64,000 nt of DNA, taken from contig CAYWEM010000005.1 in assembly GCA_964457225.1 (NCBI GenBank), positions 124,001 to 188,000 on the forward strand, given 5' to 3'. Shown here piece by piece: positions 17,769 to 24,629 of this stretch (its first letter is position 1; each line of letters opens with the position of its first letter). Origin of the DNA: CAYWEM01 sp964457225 (GTDB lineage: Bacteria; Acidobacteriota; Aminicenantia; UBA2199). Both the position numbers and the translations under genes were made by a program. Below the pieces are notes generated by a model that saw nothing but the letters and a program-made list of their open reading frames with translations, ran no database searches and was not told where the DNA came from.

Positions 17769-18743
17769 TCAGTGGAGCAGGTGTTCCGGCTGTTCCTGGA
17801 AAAGCCTCAGGTAATCGGCTTCAGCTGCGATCACGGCGAAGCTGGCCCAGTTGGCCTTTTCGATCAGTCCAAGCCAGCGGGCGGCTGCTTCCTGGTGCCG
17901 GCCTTCAAGGTAAAACCAGGCGCCCAGCCCGTAGTCATAGGCCTCATCGGGGAATGCCGATTCCCTGCCTGGAGGTTGTAAATCCTCGAGATCCAGGTCT
18001 CCCCTGAAGAAGAGGCAGAGACGAAAGTAGGCCGTGTTCTCGATTATTTCCAGGTCAGGACTCAGAACTTCGAGCACGGCCGGGGCCTCTTCGGTGCGAC
18101 CCAGGCGGCGCAGGATCAGGTAAAGCCAGTATCGGCAAGCCACGTCCATGTCCGGATTGCCCGCCTCTTTCAAGCTTAACCAATAAGCGTGCAGGGCTTC
18201 ACCCAGTTCGTTGCGCAGGTAATGAGCCAGGCCCAGGTGGTACCAGACGTTGCCTTTCAGCGTGCTGAGCGGAATGTTTTTGGCGTTGGGCAGGCCGTCC
18301 GGCTCGATTTGATCGGGAATTTCCGCCATCAGTTCCGCGGCCCGGCGCAGATCGGCCAGGGCCGAATCAAATTGCCGCAAGGTTATGTGACGGTGGCCGC
18401 GGTGCCGGTAAAGCCTGGGGTCCCGGGGAAACTTTTCCAGGGCTTCGCTGAATATTTCAACGGCCCGGCGGTAATCCCCGGTATAAGCTTTGCGCCGACC
18501 GTACCAGATCCAGTTTTCAACGTTTTCCGGGTCTTTTTTCCAGGCGTCCCGGGCCGCTTCCAGGTTGTCCAGGTGCAGGGCCGCGATCATGGCCGGGGGG
18601 AAAAGCTCTTGACCCAGCAGTGAAACGGCCTGGGGTTCCTTGCCCGGCTCGGTGATTTCGACCAGCTGTTCTCTGTTGCCCCGGTCACAGCCGGAAACCA
18701 GCAGTATTGCCGGCAGAAGCAGTTTTAAAAGTGCTTTTTTCAT
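17769..18743 (-). CDS. TPR-repeat lipoprotein
   Basis: A 324-residue lipoprotein: signal peptide MKKALLKLLLPAILLVSGC with lipobox L-V-S-G-Cys19. The mature part is alpha-helical with tetratricopeptide-like units, clearest at WIWYGRRKAYTGDYRRAVEI, RLYRHRGHRHITLRQFDSAL and VWYHLGLAHYLRNELGEALH. TPR lipoproteins act as protein-binding scaffolds at the inner face of the outer membrane; the partner is not evident. It starts 9 bases after the sirtuin stop on the same strand, so the two are probably cotranscribed. Confidence 0.78.
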   Translation of the reverse strand: MKKALLKLLLPAILLVSGCDRGNREQLVEITEPGKEPQAVSLLGQELFPPAMIAALHLDNLEAARDAWKKDPENVENWIWYGRRKAYTGDYRRAVEIFSEALEKFPRDPRLYRHRGHRHITLRQFDSALADLRRAAELMAEIPDQIEPDGLPNAKNIPLSTLKGNVWYHLGLAHYLRNELGEALHAYWLSLKEAGNPDMDVACRYWLYLILRRLGRTEEAPAVLEVLSPDLEIIENTAYFRLCLFFRGDLDLEDLQPPGRESAFPDEAYDYGLGAWFYLEGRHQEAAARWLGLIEKANWASFAVIAAEADYLRLFQEQPEHLLH

Positions 18744-18752
18744 TTTTCACCT

Positions 18753-19445
18753 TCAATGCTTGATGGGCCGCAGTTTTTCCTTGAGCAGGTCCAGGCCTTC
18801 GGCCGCGCCTGACCGGATGTGTTCCGGTTTGTTCCGGGAGCCGGGCCGGACTTCATGGGGATCTATCAGGAAAATCGGGATCCCCGGCCGCACCATGTCC
18901 AGCAGGCCGGCGGCCGGGTAGACGTTGAGCGAAGTTCCGATCACCACGAAAATATCCGCCTGTTCGGTGATTTCCGCGGCCTGGTGAATGGCCGGCACCG
19001 CTTCGCCGAACCAGACGATGTGCGGACGCAGTTGGGAGCCTTTTTCACACAGGTCTCCCTCGTTTATGTCACGGTAGCCTATGTCGTAAACAAGGTTGGG
19101 GTCGGCCGTGCTTCTGGCCTGGGTGAGCAGGCCGTGCAGGTGCAGAATGTTTCCGCTTCCCGCTCTTTCATGCAGATTGTCAACGTTCTGGGTGATGATC
19201 TGAACTTCGAAGTCCGTTTCAAGGTCCACCAGACCCAGGTGGCCGCGGTTCGGCTGTACATCCGCCAACTGCCGCCGGCGTTCATTGTAAAACCTCAGCA
19301 CCAGGGAGCGGTCGCGTTCCCAGCCCGCCGGGCTGGCCACTTCCATCACATCGAATTCCTCCCACAATCCGCCCATGTCGCGAAAAGTGCGGATGCCGCT
19401 CTCGGCGCTCATACCCGCCCCGCTGAGAACCACCAGTTTCTTCAT
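18753..19445 (-). CDS. Sir2-family NAD-dependent protein deacylase, zinc-cysteine-poor
   Basis: A 230-residue sirtuin. NAD-binding GAGMSAESGIRTFRD (9-23), QNVDNLHERAG (86-96) and the catalytic His104 (LHLHG) are intact, as is the late GTSLNVYPAAGLL loop. Y53-x-x-R56 in RFYNERRRQL is the class III (CobB/SIRT5) pocket that favours succinyl and malonyl lysine. The usual four zinc cysteines are absent: only Cys133 (LCEKGSQLRPHIVWFGE) lies in that region, a form I recall from short Bacteroidota sirtuins. It would remove acyl groups from lysines using NAD. It diverges from the MarR-hgcAB operon, with a GGAG ribosome-binding site before the ATG. Confidence 0.93.
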   Translation of the reverse strand: MKKLVVLSGAGMSAESGIRTFRDMGGLWEEFDVMEVASPAGWERDRSLVLRFYNERRRQLADVQPNRGHLGLVDLETDFEVQIITQNVDNLHERAGSGNILHLHGLLTQARSTADPNLVYDIGYRDINEGDLCEKGSQLRPHIVWFGEAVPAIHQAAEITEQADIFVVIGTSLNVYPAAGLLDMVRPGIPIFLIDPHEVRPGSRNKPEHIRSGAAEGLDLLKEKLRPIKH

Positions 19446-19486
19446 GTTGACTCCAATTTCATTTCGGATTCTGGATAATACTTTAT

Positions 19487-19515
19487 TTGATAAGATAAAG
19501 CCTGAAATAAGTCAA
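19487..19515 (-). promoter_or_regulatory. Predicted promoter of the sirtuin gene
   Basis: Reading leftward: TTGACT (19515-19510), 17 bases, TATCAA (19492-19487). It points away from the MarR-hgcAB promoter, and the spacing is ideal, though the -10 box matches only four of six positions. A small inverted repeat (CTTTAT/ATAAAG, 19481-19500) overlaps it. Confidence 0.4.
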
Positions 19516-19525
19516 GTCCGGGCTA

Positions 19526-19554
19526 TTGACAGTTGAATAGTTGTATAATACAAT
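19526..19554 (+). promoter_or_regulatory. Promoter of the MarR-hgcA-hgcB operon
   Basis: A perfect -35 box TTGACA (19526-19531) is followed after 17 bases by TACAAT (19549-19554). Transcription would start near 19561, 25 bases before the MarR start codon. An overlapping TATAAT (19544-19549) has a poor 12-base spacing and is unlikely to be the real -10 box. Confidence 0.7.
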
Positions 19555-19558
19555 TATT
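19536..19558 (+). promoter_or_regulatory. Inverted repeat, likely MarR operator
   Basis: AATAGTTGTAT (19536-19546), central A, ATACAATTATT (19548-19558): 11-base arms with one mismatch. It covers the spacer and the -10 box of the promoter, so a bound dimer would block RNA polymerase. MarR dimers normally bind palindromes of this size. Autoregulation by the MarR protein encoded 28 bases downstream is inferred. Confidence 0.68.
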
Positions 19559-19585
19559 GCAAATGCCAACAAGAAGTAAAAAGAC

Positions 19586-20074
19586 ATGGAAAAAGATGAA
19601 CTAGTGAAGTTCAGAAGCTATTTGAGAAAACTGGAAAGGCAGGTGGTCCGATCCCTGAAGGAGCAGACCAGTTGTTGCGGGGTGACCATGGCTCAATGCC
19701 ATGTGCTTCTGGAGATAGGCGGGCAGGAATCAATCGGCAATTCGGAATTGTCGGGCCGGCTCGGACTTGATCCTTCAACTCTGAGCCGCACGGTGGACGG
19801 CCTGGTTCAGGCCGGTTTGCTGGAACGAAGGCAAGACCCCGGTGACAGGCGGGCCTGCCTGCTGCTGCCGACTGCAAGAGGAGTAGAGACAATCAGGGAA
19901 ATCGACAGCCATTGCAACCGCTTTTATGCGGAAATCCTGAAGGAAGTTCCCCGGGAAAAGCAGGATTTGTTAATGCAGGCCCTGGCTTACCTGGTGGATG
20001 TACTCGGAGCACATAAAAAAGAATGCCGCCTCTTGGAAACCAATACTGAATTCAATGTCGAGGTGGAAAAATGA
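19586..20074 (+). CDS. MarR-family transcriptional regulator upstream of hgcAB
   Basis: A 162-residue MarR protein with a winged helix-turn-helix (about residues 50-95): SELSGRLGLDPSTLSRTVDG for the recognition region and LLERRQDPGDRRACLL for the wing. It is rich in Cys (30, 31, 38, 91, 110, 147); the set C30-C31-x6-C38 lies at the start of the helix where MarR dimers often sense ligands, so sensing of a metal(loid) or thiol oxidant is plausible. Its stop codon overlaps the hgcA start (ATGA), so regulator and hgcA are translationally coupled. The ribosome-binding site is weak. The 23-base palindrome in its promoter suggests self-repression. Confidence 0.9.
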   Translation: MEKDELVKFRSYLRKLERQVVRSLKEQTSCCGVTMAQCHVLLEIGGQESIGNSELSGRLGLDPSTLSRTVDGLVQAGLLERRQDPGDRRACLLLPTARGVETIREIDSHCNRFYAEILKEVPREKQDLLMQALAYLVDVLGAHKKECRLLETNTEFNVEVEK

Positions 20075-21117
20075 AAACTGAAAAATGCTGTCCGTCTTCC
20101 GGTTCGGAATGCTGTACCCCGGCTGTGGACCCGGCAGGCGGCTCTTTCCAGGATGTGCCCCGGGTCGCCGCCAGGCTGACCTTGCGGGAAAAGCTTGCTG
20201 ACTGGGGAGTCCGCCTGGGATTCGGCCGATTCAATTACCGGGTGCAACCCGGGTTGTACGCGCTGGGAAATCCGGGTCCTCTTTCCGAGGTCCTGGTCAG
20301 CTCCAATTACAAGCTCAGTTTTAACCATCTGAGAAGAAGCATGGCTGGACACGACGCCTGGATAATGGTTATCGACACCCGGGGGATCAACGTCTGGTGC
20401 GCGGCCGGGAAGGGAAGTTTTTCCGACGGGGAGATTTCCAGGGTTATTGAACTCATTGGACTCAAGGAAGTGGTAAATCACCGGAGGCTGATTCTGCCCC
20501 AGCTGGCCGCACCGGGGGTGGCTGCCCACCGACTGAAAGCGGAATCAGGTTTCTCTGTTCACTATGGTCCGGTGAGGGCCGAAGACCTGCCTTGTTTTCT
20601 GGCCGCCGGTCTTCAGGCTGATCCGGGCATGCGCCGGGTCAATTTCAACTTGAAAGATCGCCTGGCCGTGGCAGCAATGGAGTTGATCAGGGTTTTGAAG
20701 TACTTTTTCTATTTCCTGCTGTCAAGTGTGATTCTGATGCTGGTTTTAGGAAAACTTGACGGTTACGGCGTTTTGCGTGTTGCCTTGCCTGTACTTGGAG
20801 CATTACTGGCCGGTTCGGTTTTATTCCCTGCTTTGTTGCCGGTTTTGCCTTTCCGGGCCTTCACCTTGAAAGGCTGGCTGCTTGGTTTGCCCTGGGCATT
20901 GGTCATGGTGATCTGGATTCAGCCCGGAATCTGGGGCTGGATTGCCGCTTTGGCCGTTCTGCCGGTTCTGACGGCCCTGGTGGCTTTGAACTATACCGGA
21001 TCAACGACTTTTACCAGCCAGAGCGGGGTAAACCGTGAAATCAGGCTTTTCATCCGGCCGCTTGGGTACGTGTTTATACTGGGAATACTGGCTTATTTCC
21101 TGGAACTGCTGGTTTGA
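20071..21117 (+). CDS. hgcA: HgcA, corrinoid methyltransferase of mercury methylation
   Basis: A 348-residue protein with the diagnostic HgcA cap-helix motif NVWCAAGKG (107-115), in which Cys110 corresponds to the strictly required Cys that ligates cobalt of the corrinoid (Cys93 in Desulfovibrio/Pseudodesulfovibrio ND132). The corrinoid domain continues through LILPQLAAPGVAAHRLKAES (140-159), VHYGPVRAEDLP and MRRVNFNLKDRLA. Residues about 209-347 form five predicted membrane helices, as in known HgcA. HgcA passes a methyl group to Hg(II), giving methylmercury. The N-terminus adds two Cys pairs (C6, C7, C14, C15). The start overlaps the MarR stop, with AGGTGG upstream; hgcB follows after 17 bases. 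Confidence 0.96.
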   Translation: MKTEKCCPSSGSECCTPAVDPAGGSFQDVPRVAARLTLREKLADWGVRLGFGRFNYRVQPGLYALGNPGPLSEVLVSSNYKLSFNHLRRSMAGHDAWIMVIDTRGINVWCAAGKGSFSDGEISRVIELIGLKEVVNHRRLILPQLAAPGVAAHRLKAESGFSVHYGPVRAEDLPCFLAAGLQADPGMRRVNFNLKDRLAVAAMELIRVLKYFFYFLLSSVILMLVLGKLDGYGVLRVALPVLGALLAGSVLFPALLPVLPFRAFTLKGWLLGLPWALVMVIWIQPGIWGWIAALAVLPVLTALVALNYTGSTTFTSQSGVNREIRLFIRPLGYVFILGILAYFLELLV

Positions 21118-21134
21118 AAATTCAGGAGGGGGGG

Positions 21135-21440
21135 ATGGCTTTGAAATACTTGCCGGGTGTCGCGAACATTGAAGTAGATGACAGCAAGTGCAATGGTTGC
21201 GCCAGGTGCCTTGAAGTATGTCCGCATGAAGTACTGCGGATGAAAGCCGGGAAAATAACGATTACTGACCGTGATGCCTGCATGGAATGCGGAGCCTGCG
21301 CCAGGAATTGCCCCAGGTCAGCACTTTCAGTGACTCCCGGAGTTGGATGCGCCTATGCCATTTTCCAGGGATTCCTGCGGGGCACCGCGCCTGATTGCGC
21401 CTGTGGATTCGAGCCCGGCAACAAGGATTGCGGATGCTGA
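21135..21440 (+). CDS. hgcB: HgcB, 2[4Fe-4S] ferredoxin partner of HgcA
   Basis: A 101-residue ferredoxin with two cluster motifs, C19-x2-C22-x2-C25-x3-C29-P and C49-x2-C52-x2-C55-x3-C59-P; the second reads CMECGACARNCP, typical of HgcB. Cys72 in GVGCAY and the C-terminal Cys pairs (C88/C90 and C99/C101, ending DCGC) correspond to the extra cysteines known to matter in HgcB. HgcB is thought to reduce the HgcA corrinoid to Co(I) and may help deliver Hg(II). The ATG at 21135 is preceded by AGGAGG at five bases' spacing; an upstream in-frame TTG at 21114 is less likely. No gene of the operon follows; the next gene has its own promoter. Confidence 0.95.
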   Translation: MALKYLPGVANIEVDDSKCNGCARCLEVCPHEVLRMKAGKITITDRDACMECGACARNCPRSALSVTPGVGCAYAIFQGFLRGTAPDCACGFEPGNKDCGC

Positions 21441-21493
21441 AAAGCCCCTGGGACTTGTATTTCAGATTGCTTTTCTTTTGTTGCTGAAACTGT

Positions 21494-21501
21494 GCTATAC
21501 T
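21494..21501 (+). promoter_or_regulatory. Extended -10 promoter of the small secreted protein gene
   Basis: TGCTATACT (TG at 21493-21494, box 21496-21501) gives an extended -10 element about 35 bases before the ATG at 21536; the -35 region (TTCTTT) is poor. It marks a transcription unit separate from hgcAB. Confidence 0.5.
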
Positions 21502-21535
21502 TTTTAAAGTCATTCTAAACTCAAAGAGGTTATTC

Positions 21536-22018
21536 ATGAAAAAAACTCTATTTTTCGTCTGCCTGTTCATGCTCTTTTTCTTCACCGCAAACTGCCTGCA
21601 GGCCGCTCCCCCGGTGCCTCCCGAGGTGAAAAGCTTCATGCTGAAGTTCATGAAGGAAATGGTCGCCAACAACAGAGCGTTCAGCAGTGCTGTTGAAAAG
21701 GTCAATGATCCCGGTCAAATGGCCCGGGCCATAGACGCTTACCGGCAGTCGATAACTCCCTTGATTGAAGGCATGGTCGCCCTGGAAGAGAAGTACCGGG
21801 ATTTTTTCCAGGCCATGGATGATCAGGATGAGGATGCCAAAACCGGTGACCCGGAAATCGATGCCGCCCAGGATGTTTTTGAAAAAAACGCCCGCGAATT
21901 CGGTGCGACCATGATGAAAGTGATGGGCATGATGGACAAGCCTGAAGTCCAGGCCGCCATGGAGCGCCTGGAACAGTTGATGAGCCGGCTGGACCGGGAA
22001 GACGAAGATTCTGATTGA
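21536..22018 (+). CDS. Small secreted helical protein, unknown
   Basis: A 160-residue protein with signal peptide (KKTLFFVCLFMLFFFTANCLQA) and a mature part that is almost all alpha-helical, rich in Met, Glu and Asp, and ends with a very acidic tail (DREDEDSD). The Cys in TANCLQA is too far from a clean lipobox for me to call it a lipoprotein. No family was recognised. It lies 95 bases after hgcB behind its own extended -10 promoter, so a link to mercury methylation is not implied. Confidence 0.65.
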   Translation: MKKTLFFVCLFMLFFFTANCLQAAPPVPPEVKSFMLKFMKEMVANNRAFSSAVEKVNDPGQMARAIDAYRQSITPLIEGMVALEEKYRDFFQAMDDQDEDAKTGDPEIDAAQDVFEKNAREFGATMMKVMGMMDKPEVQAAMERLEQLMSRLDREDEDSD

Positions 22019-22039
22019 TCCGCTTGCCGCGGACTTTTT

Positions 22040-23530
22040 TCAGCGCCGGGACTGTATGAAACCGACCAGGTCCTGCCTGGCTTTAGCCAGGTCGGCCCGG
22101 CGCAGGTACATCATGTGCCCGCATTCATAAAAGGCAAACTCTACCCGCTCCTTGAAGGCTCCGCCGGGATCGAGATGATTCATGGCGTACTGGATGGTGA
22201 AATGGTCGGTGGCCCCGTCGTAATAGCCGGCCATGACCAGTACCCGCAGGAATGGATTCTGCACCATGGCCTGGTGCAGCATTTCGCCGACCCGGGCTTC
22301 GGCCATGCCCCGCCAGGGCCTGACTTCTCCGAATATGGCGTACCTGCGTTCAGTCACGAAACCCAGTTCCCGGTTCAGGTAGTGATTCAAGGCCGCGGTG
22401 AAAGGTCCGTTCCAGGCGTTCATGGCCGGGTCGGTGTCGAATTGGCTGAGCGTGGTGCGGTCGTTTTTCAGCGAGGTATAGCGGCTGTCAAGGCGGCCGG
22501 CGATCAGGCCCTGCTCGGCCAGCAGTTCGCGGCGGAACTGCAGCCGGTCGAGCCTCAAGTGATGGCGCAGATGTATTTCCGCGGCTACACCGCTGTAATA
22601 CTCGAGTTTTTCGGCCATTCGCCTTTTTTCTTCGGAACCGAGGGTGTTCCCCCTGATCAGGGCGGCGGCGTATTCAGTCAGGCTGAACGGCTCGACCCGG
22701 TCCAGCAGTTGCCGCAGGGAAAGGGCTTGCAGTTCCGGGGCCAGTCTTCGGTGGTACCAGGCGCTGGCTGAATAATGAGGCAGCATCAGGGCCTGGCCCA
22801 GGTCGTCTCCGGGGTTCACGCCCAGGTTCATGGCCGAAAGCAGAATGGTGCCGTTGATGTACATTCTTTCACTGTTTTGCAGGTAGGCGGTCAAACCGGC
22901 GGCCCTGGTGGTGCCGTAGCTTTCCCCGATGATGAACTTGGGTGAATCCCAGCGCCGGTTGAGACTGCAGTAAAGTCGGATAAACTCGGCGATGGACTGG
23001 ATGTCTTCCTGGACTCCGTGGAACAGGTGGGGATCCTTGCCCGGCAGCATGTGACTGTAGCCGGTGCCGATGGGATCGATGAATACAAGGTCTGCTTCAT
23101 CGAGAATCGAATACTGGTTGTCCGCCATGCTGAACGGCGGGCTGAGCATGAAGCCCTCATCATCGTAAAGAACACGGCGCGGCCCCAGGAAACCGAGGTG
23201 CAGCCAGACAGAACTGGACCCCGGGCCTCCGTTGAAGGAAAAGAGCAGCGGCCTTTGCGCGCTGTCACTGATTCCTTCCCTGGTGTAGGAGATGTAAAAC
23301 ATGCGGGCCTGAACTTCCCCGCTTCGGTCACGAATGGGCAAAAAAGCGGCCCGCGATCTGTACTTGACGGTTTTACCGGCGATGATCACGCTGTGTTGCC
23401 TTTCGGGTGACTGCAGGTGATCCTGAAATGAATCCGCTTTTTCCTGCGGGGTTACGGCCGGCAGGGAAAAAAGGCCGACCAGCAGAAGCACTGTCGCCAG
23501 GTAGGTGAATTTACTTGCCTTTAAAATCAT
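22040..23530 (-). CDS. Secreted serine carboxypeptidase, peptidase family S10
   Basis: A 496-residue exported peptidase. The ATG at 23530 has an AGGAG site and starts a signal peptide (KFTYLATVLLLVGLFSLPAV). The S10 alpha/beta-hydrolase signatures are all visible: oxyanion segment FNGGPGSSSVWLHLGFLGP, nucleophile GESYGTTRAAGL, catalytic Asp in VMAGYYDGATDH and catalytic His in YECGHMMYLR. These enzymes release C-terminal amino acids from peptides at acidic to neutral pH. The frame is open upstream for 75 more codons, but that stretch overlaps the divergent gene's promoter and has no signal sequence, so it is not used. Confidence 0.92.
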   Translation of the reverse strand: MILKASKFTYLATVLLLVGLFSLPAVTPQEKADSFQDHLQSPERQHSVIIAGKTVKYRSRAAFLPIRDRSGEVQARMFYISYTREGISDSAQRPLLFSFNGGPGSSSVWLHLGFLGPRRVLYDDEGFMLSPPFSMADNQYSILDEADLVFIDPIGTGYSHMLPGKDPHLFHGVQEDIQSIAEFIRLYCSLNRRWDSPKFIIGESYGTTRAAGLTAYLQNSERMYINGTILLSAMNLGVNPGDDLGQALMLPHYSASAWYHRRLAPELQALSLRQLLDRVEPFSLTEYAAALIRGNTLGSEEKRRMAEKLEYYSGVAAEIHLRHHLRLDRLQFRRELLAEQGLIAGRLDSRYTSLKNDRTTLSQFDTDPAMNAWNGPFTAALNHYLNRELGFVTERRYAIFGEVRPWRGMAEARVGEMLHQAMVQNPFLRVLVMAGYYDGATDHFTIQYAMNHLDPGGAFKERVEFAFYECGHMMYLRRADLAKARQDLVGFIQSRR

Positions 23531-23614
23531 TTGAACTCCTGGCCTTAATTCTAATTTATCGGTTTTTTCTTTGCAAATCAGCTTCCTTCGGGGCCTGAGC
23601 TGGATGGAGGATTG

Positions 23615-23623
23615 TGCTATAAT
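23615..23623 (+). promoter_or_regulatory. Extended -10 element TGCTATAAT overlapping a start codon
   Basis: The box runs into the ATG at 23622. If it is used, transcription begins near 23630, so the only start codon left on the mRNA would be ATG 23631, giving a leaderless message. Confidence 0.45.
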
Positions 23624-24518
23624 GAAAAACATGACCTGGCGCAAGTTGCTGTTGGTTTTGTTTGCCCTGGAGATTTTTCTGGCGGCCTTGGTGATTCTGA
23701 TTGTTTTTCGCCCCCTGCCGACCGAATCGAGGGAATTCCTGGGCCTGCGTTCCACTTTTCCAGCGGGACCTTACCAAAGAAGCCGCGATGGAGTCTGGAT
23801 CGGTTATTCCTTCCGGGGCGAATTGCGGCTTCTCTCCATGGAATTCGCTGAACCGCGGGCGGCCCTGGAATCGCTGGCCGCCCGGGTGTTCTCGGATGAA
23901 CACTGGATCCAGGAAATCGACCTGGCCGACGGCGGCCTGGCCGCGGTCCAGCGCCGAGGTCGTTCATACGTTCTATACGCCCTATTCCGCTCGGGAAACG
24001 AGATCTTCTGGCTGACCTTGCCGTCCGCCAACAGTTTGACCCCGGCCAGGAACCTGTTTGAGAAAATCCTGCTGAAAATGGAGATATCCGGTCCGGCCGC
24101 CGGTCCGGCCCTGCCCGGGCAATTGGAAGCACTGTGGCGGCAAACGCCGCCGGTGCTGATGGTGGATGCCCCTTTGGCTTTGGCTTTTCTGTTACTTTTA
24201 CTTTTGCTCGGTTTTCTGCCTGTTTATTACTGGATGTACCGGGGGGGGCGTTGTCCGTCAATTGCCGGCTTTGATTTCTGCTGGCCGGGATTGACCCTGA
24301 TCGCCCGGAAAAAAGGCGGCCGACTCATGGTTTCCTGTTGCCTGGTCAAGGAAAACCGCACTCTGATCGTTTTTCGCTCGGGACGGGAAATTCTGCGTAT
24401 CGACCTGGATGGGGAGAGGAATGAACTGGAGTTGCGGGAGCGTTCCCTGGTACGGGGAGGTGTAAGCCTGCTGCTTTCCCGGGAGCAGGCGGCACGAGTG
24501 GCATCTTTTTTGTGGTAA
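23622..24518 (+). CDS. Two-helix membrane protein, unknown
   Basis: About 298 residues: an N-terminal membrane anchor (KLLLVLFALEIFLAALVILIV), an extracytoplasmic alpha/beta domain of about 135 residues, a second very hydrophobic helix (ALAFLLLLLLLGFLPVYYW) and a cytoplasmic C-terminal domain of about 90 residues. No family was recognised. Two starts are possible: ATG 23622, with GGAGG 11 bases upstream, or ATG 23631, which is exactly where transcription from the overlapping TGCTATAAT box would begin. It is divergent from the S10 peptidase gene. Confidence 0.6.
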   Translation: MKNMTWRKLLLVLFALEIFLAALVILIVFRPLPTESREFLGLRSTFPAGPYQRSRDGVWIGYSFRGELRLLSMEFAEPRAALESLAARVFSDEHWIQEIDLADGGLAAVQRRGRSYVLYALFRSGNEIFWLTLPSANSLTPARNLFEKILLKMEISGPAAGPALPGQLEALWRQTPPVLMVDAPLALAFLLLLLLLGFLPVYYWMYRGGRCPSIAGFDFCWPGLTLIARKKGGRLMVSCCLVKENRTLIVFRSGREILRIDLDGERNELELRERSLVRGGVSLLLSREQAARVASFLW

Positions 24519-24524
24519 ACAGAC

Positions 24525-24553
24525 TTGCCTTGAACGGTCGATGGGTGTATAAT
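24525..24553 (+). promoter_or_regulatory. Predicted promoter of the TPR protein gene
   Basis: TTGCCT (24525-24530), 17 bases, TATAAT (24548-24553). Transcription would start near 24560, giving a 70-base leader before the ATG at 24630, which has the ribosome-binding site AAGGAG. Confidence 0.65.
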
Positions 24554-24629
24554 CAAGCTTGCAGGTAATCATTGCCAAGAAAAAATCACAAGAACAAAAA
24601 ACGCGATTTGCTTAATTAAGGAGTTTACC

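Noticed and set aside
19544..19549. TATAAT as the -10 box of the MarR promoter
   Set aside because: It is only 12 bases from TTGACA; TACAAT at 19549 has the correct 17-base spacing.
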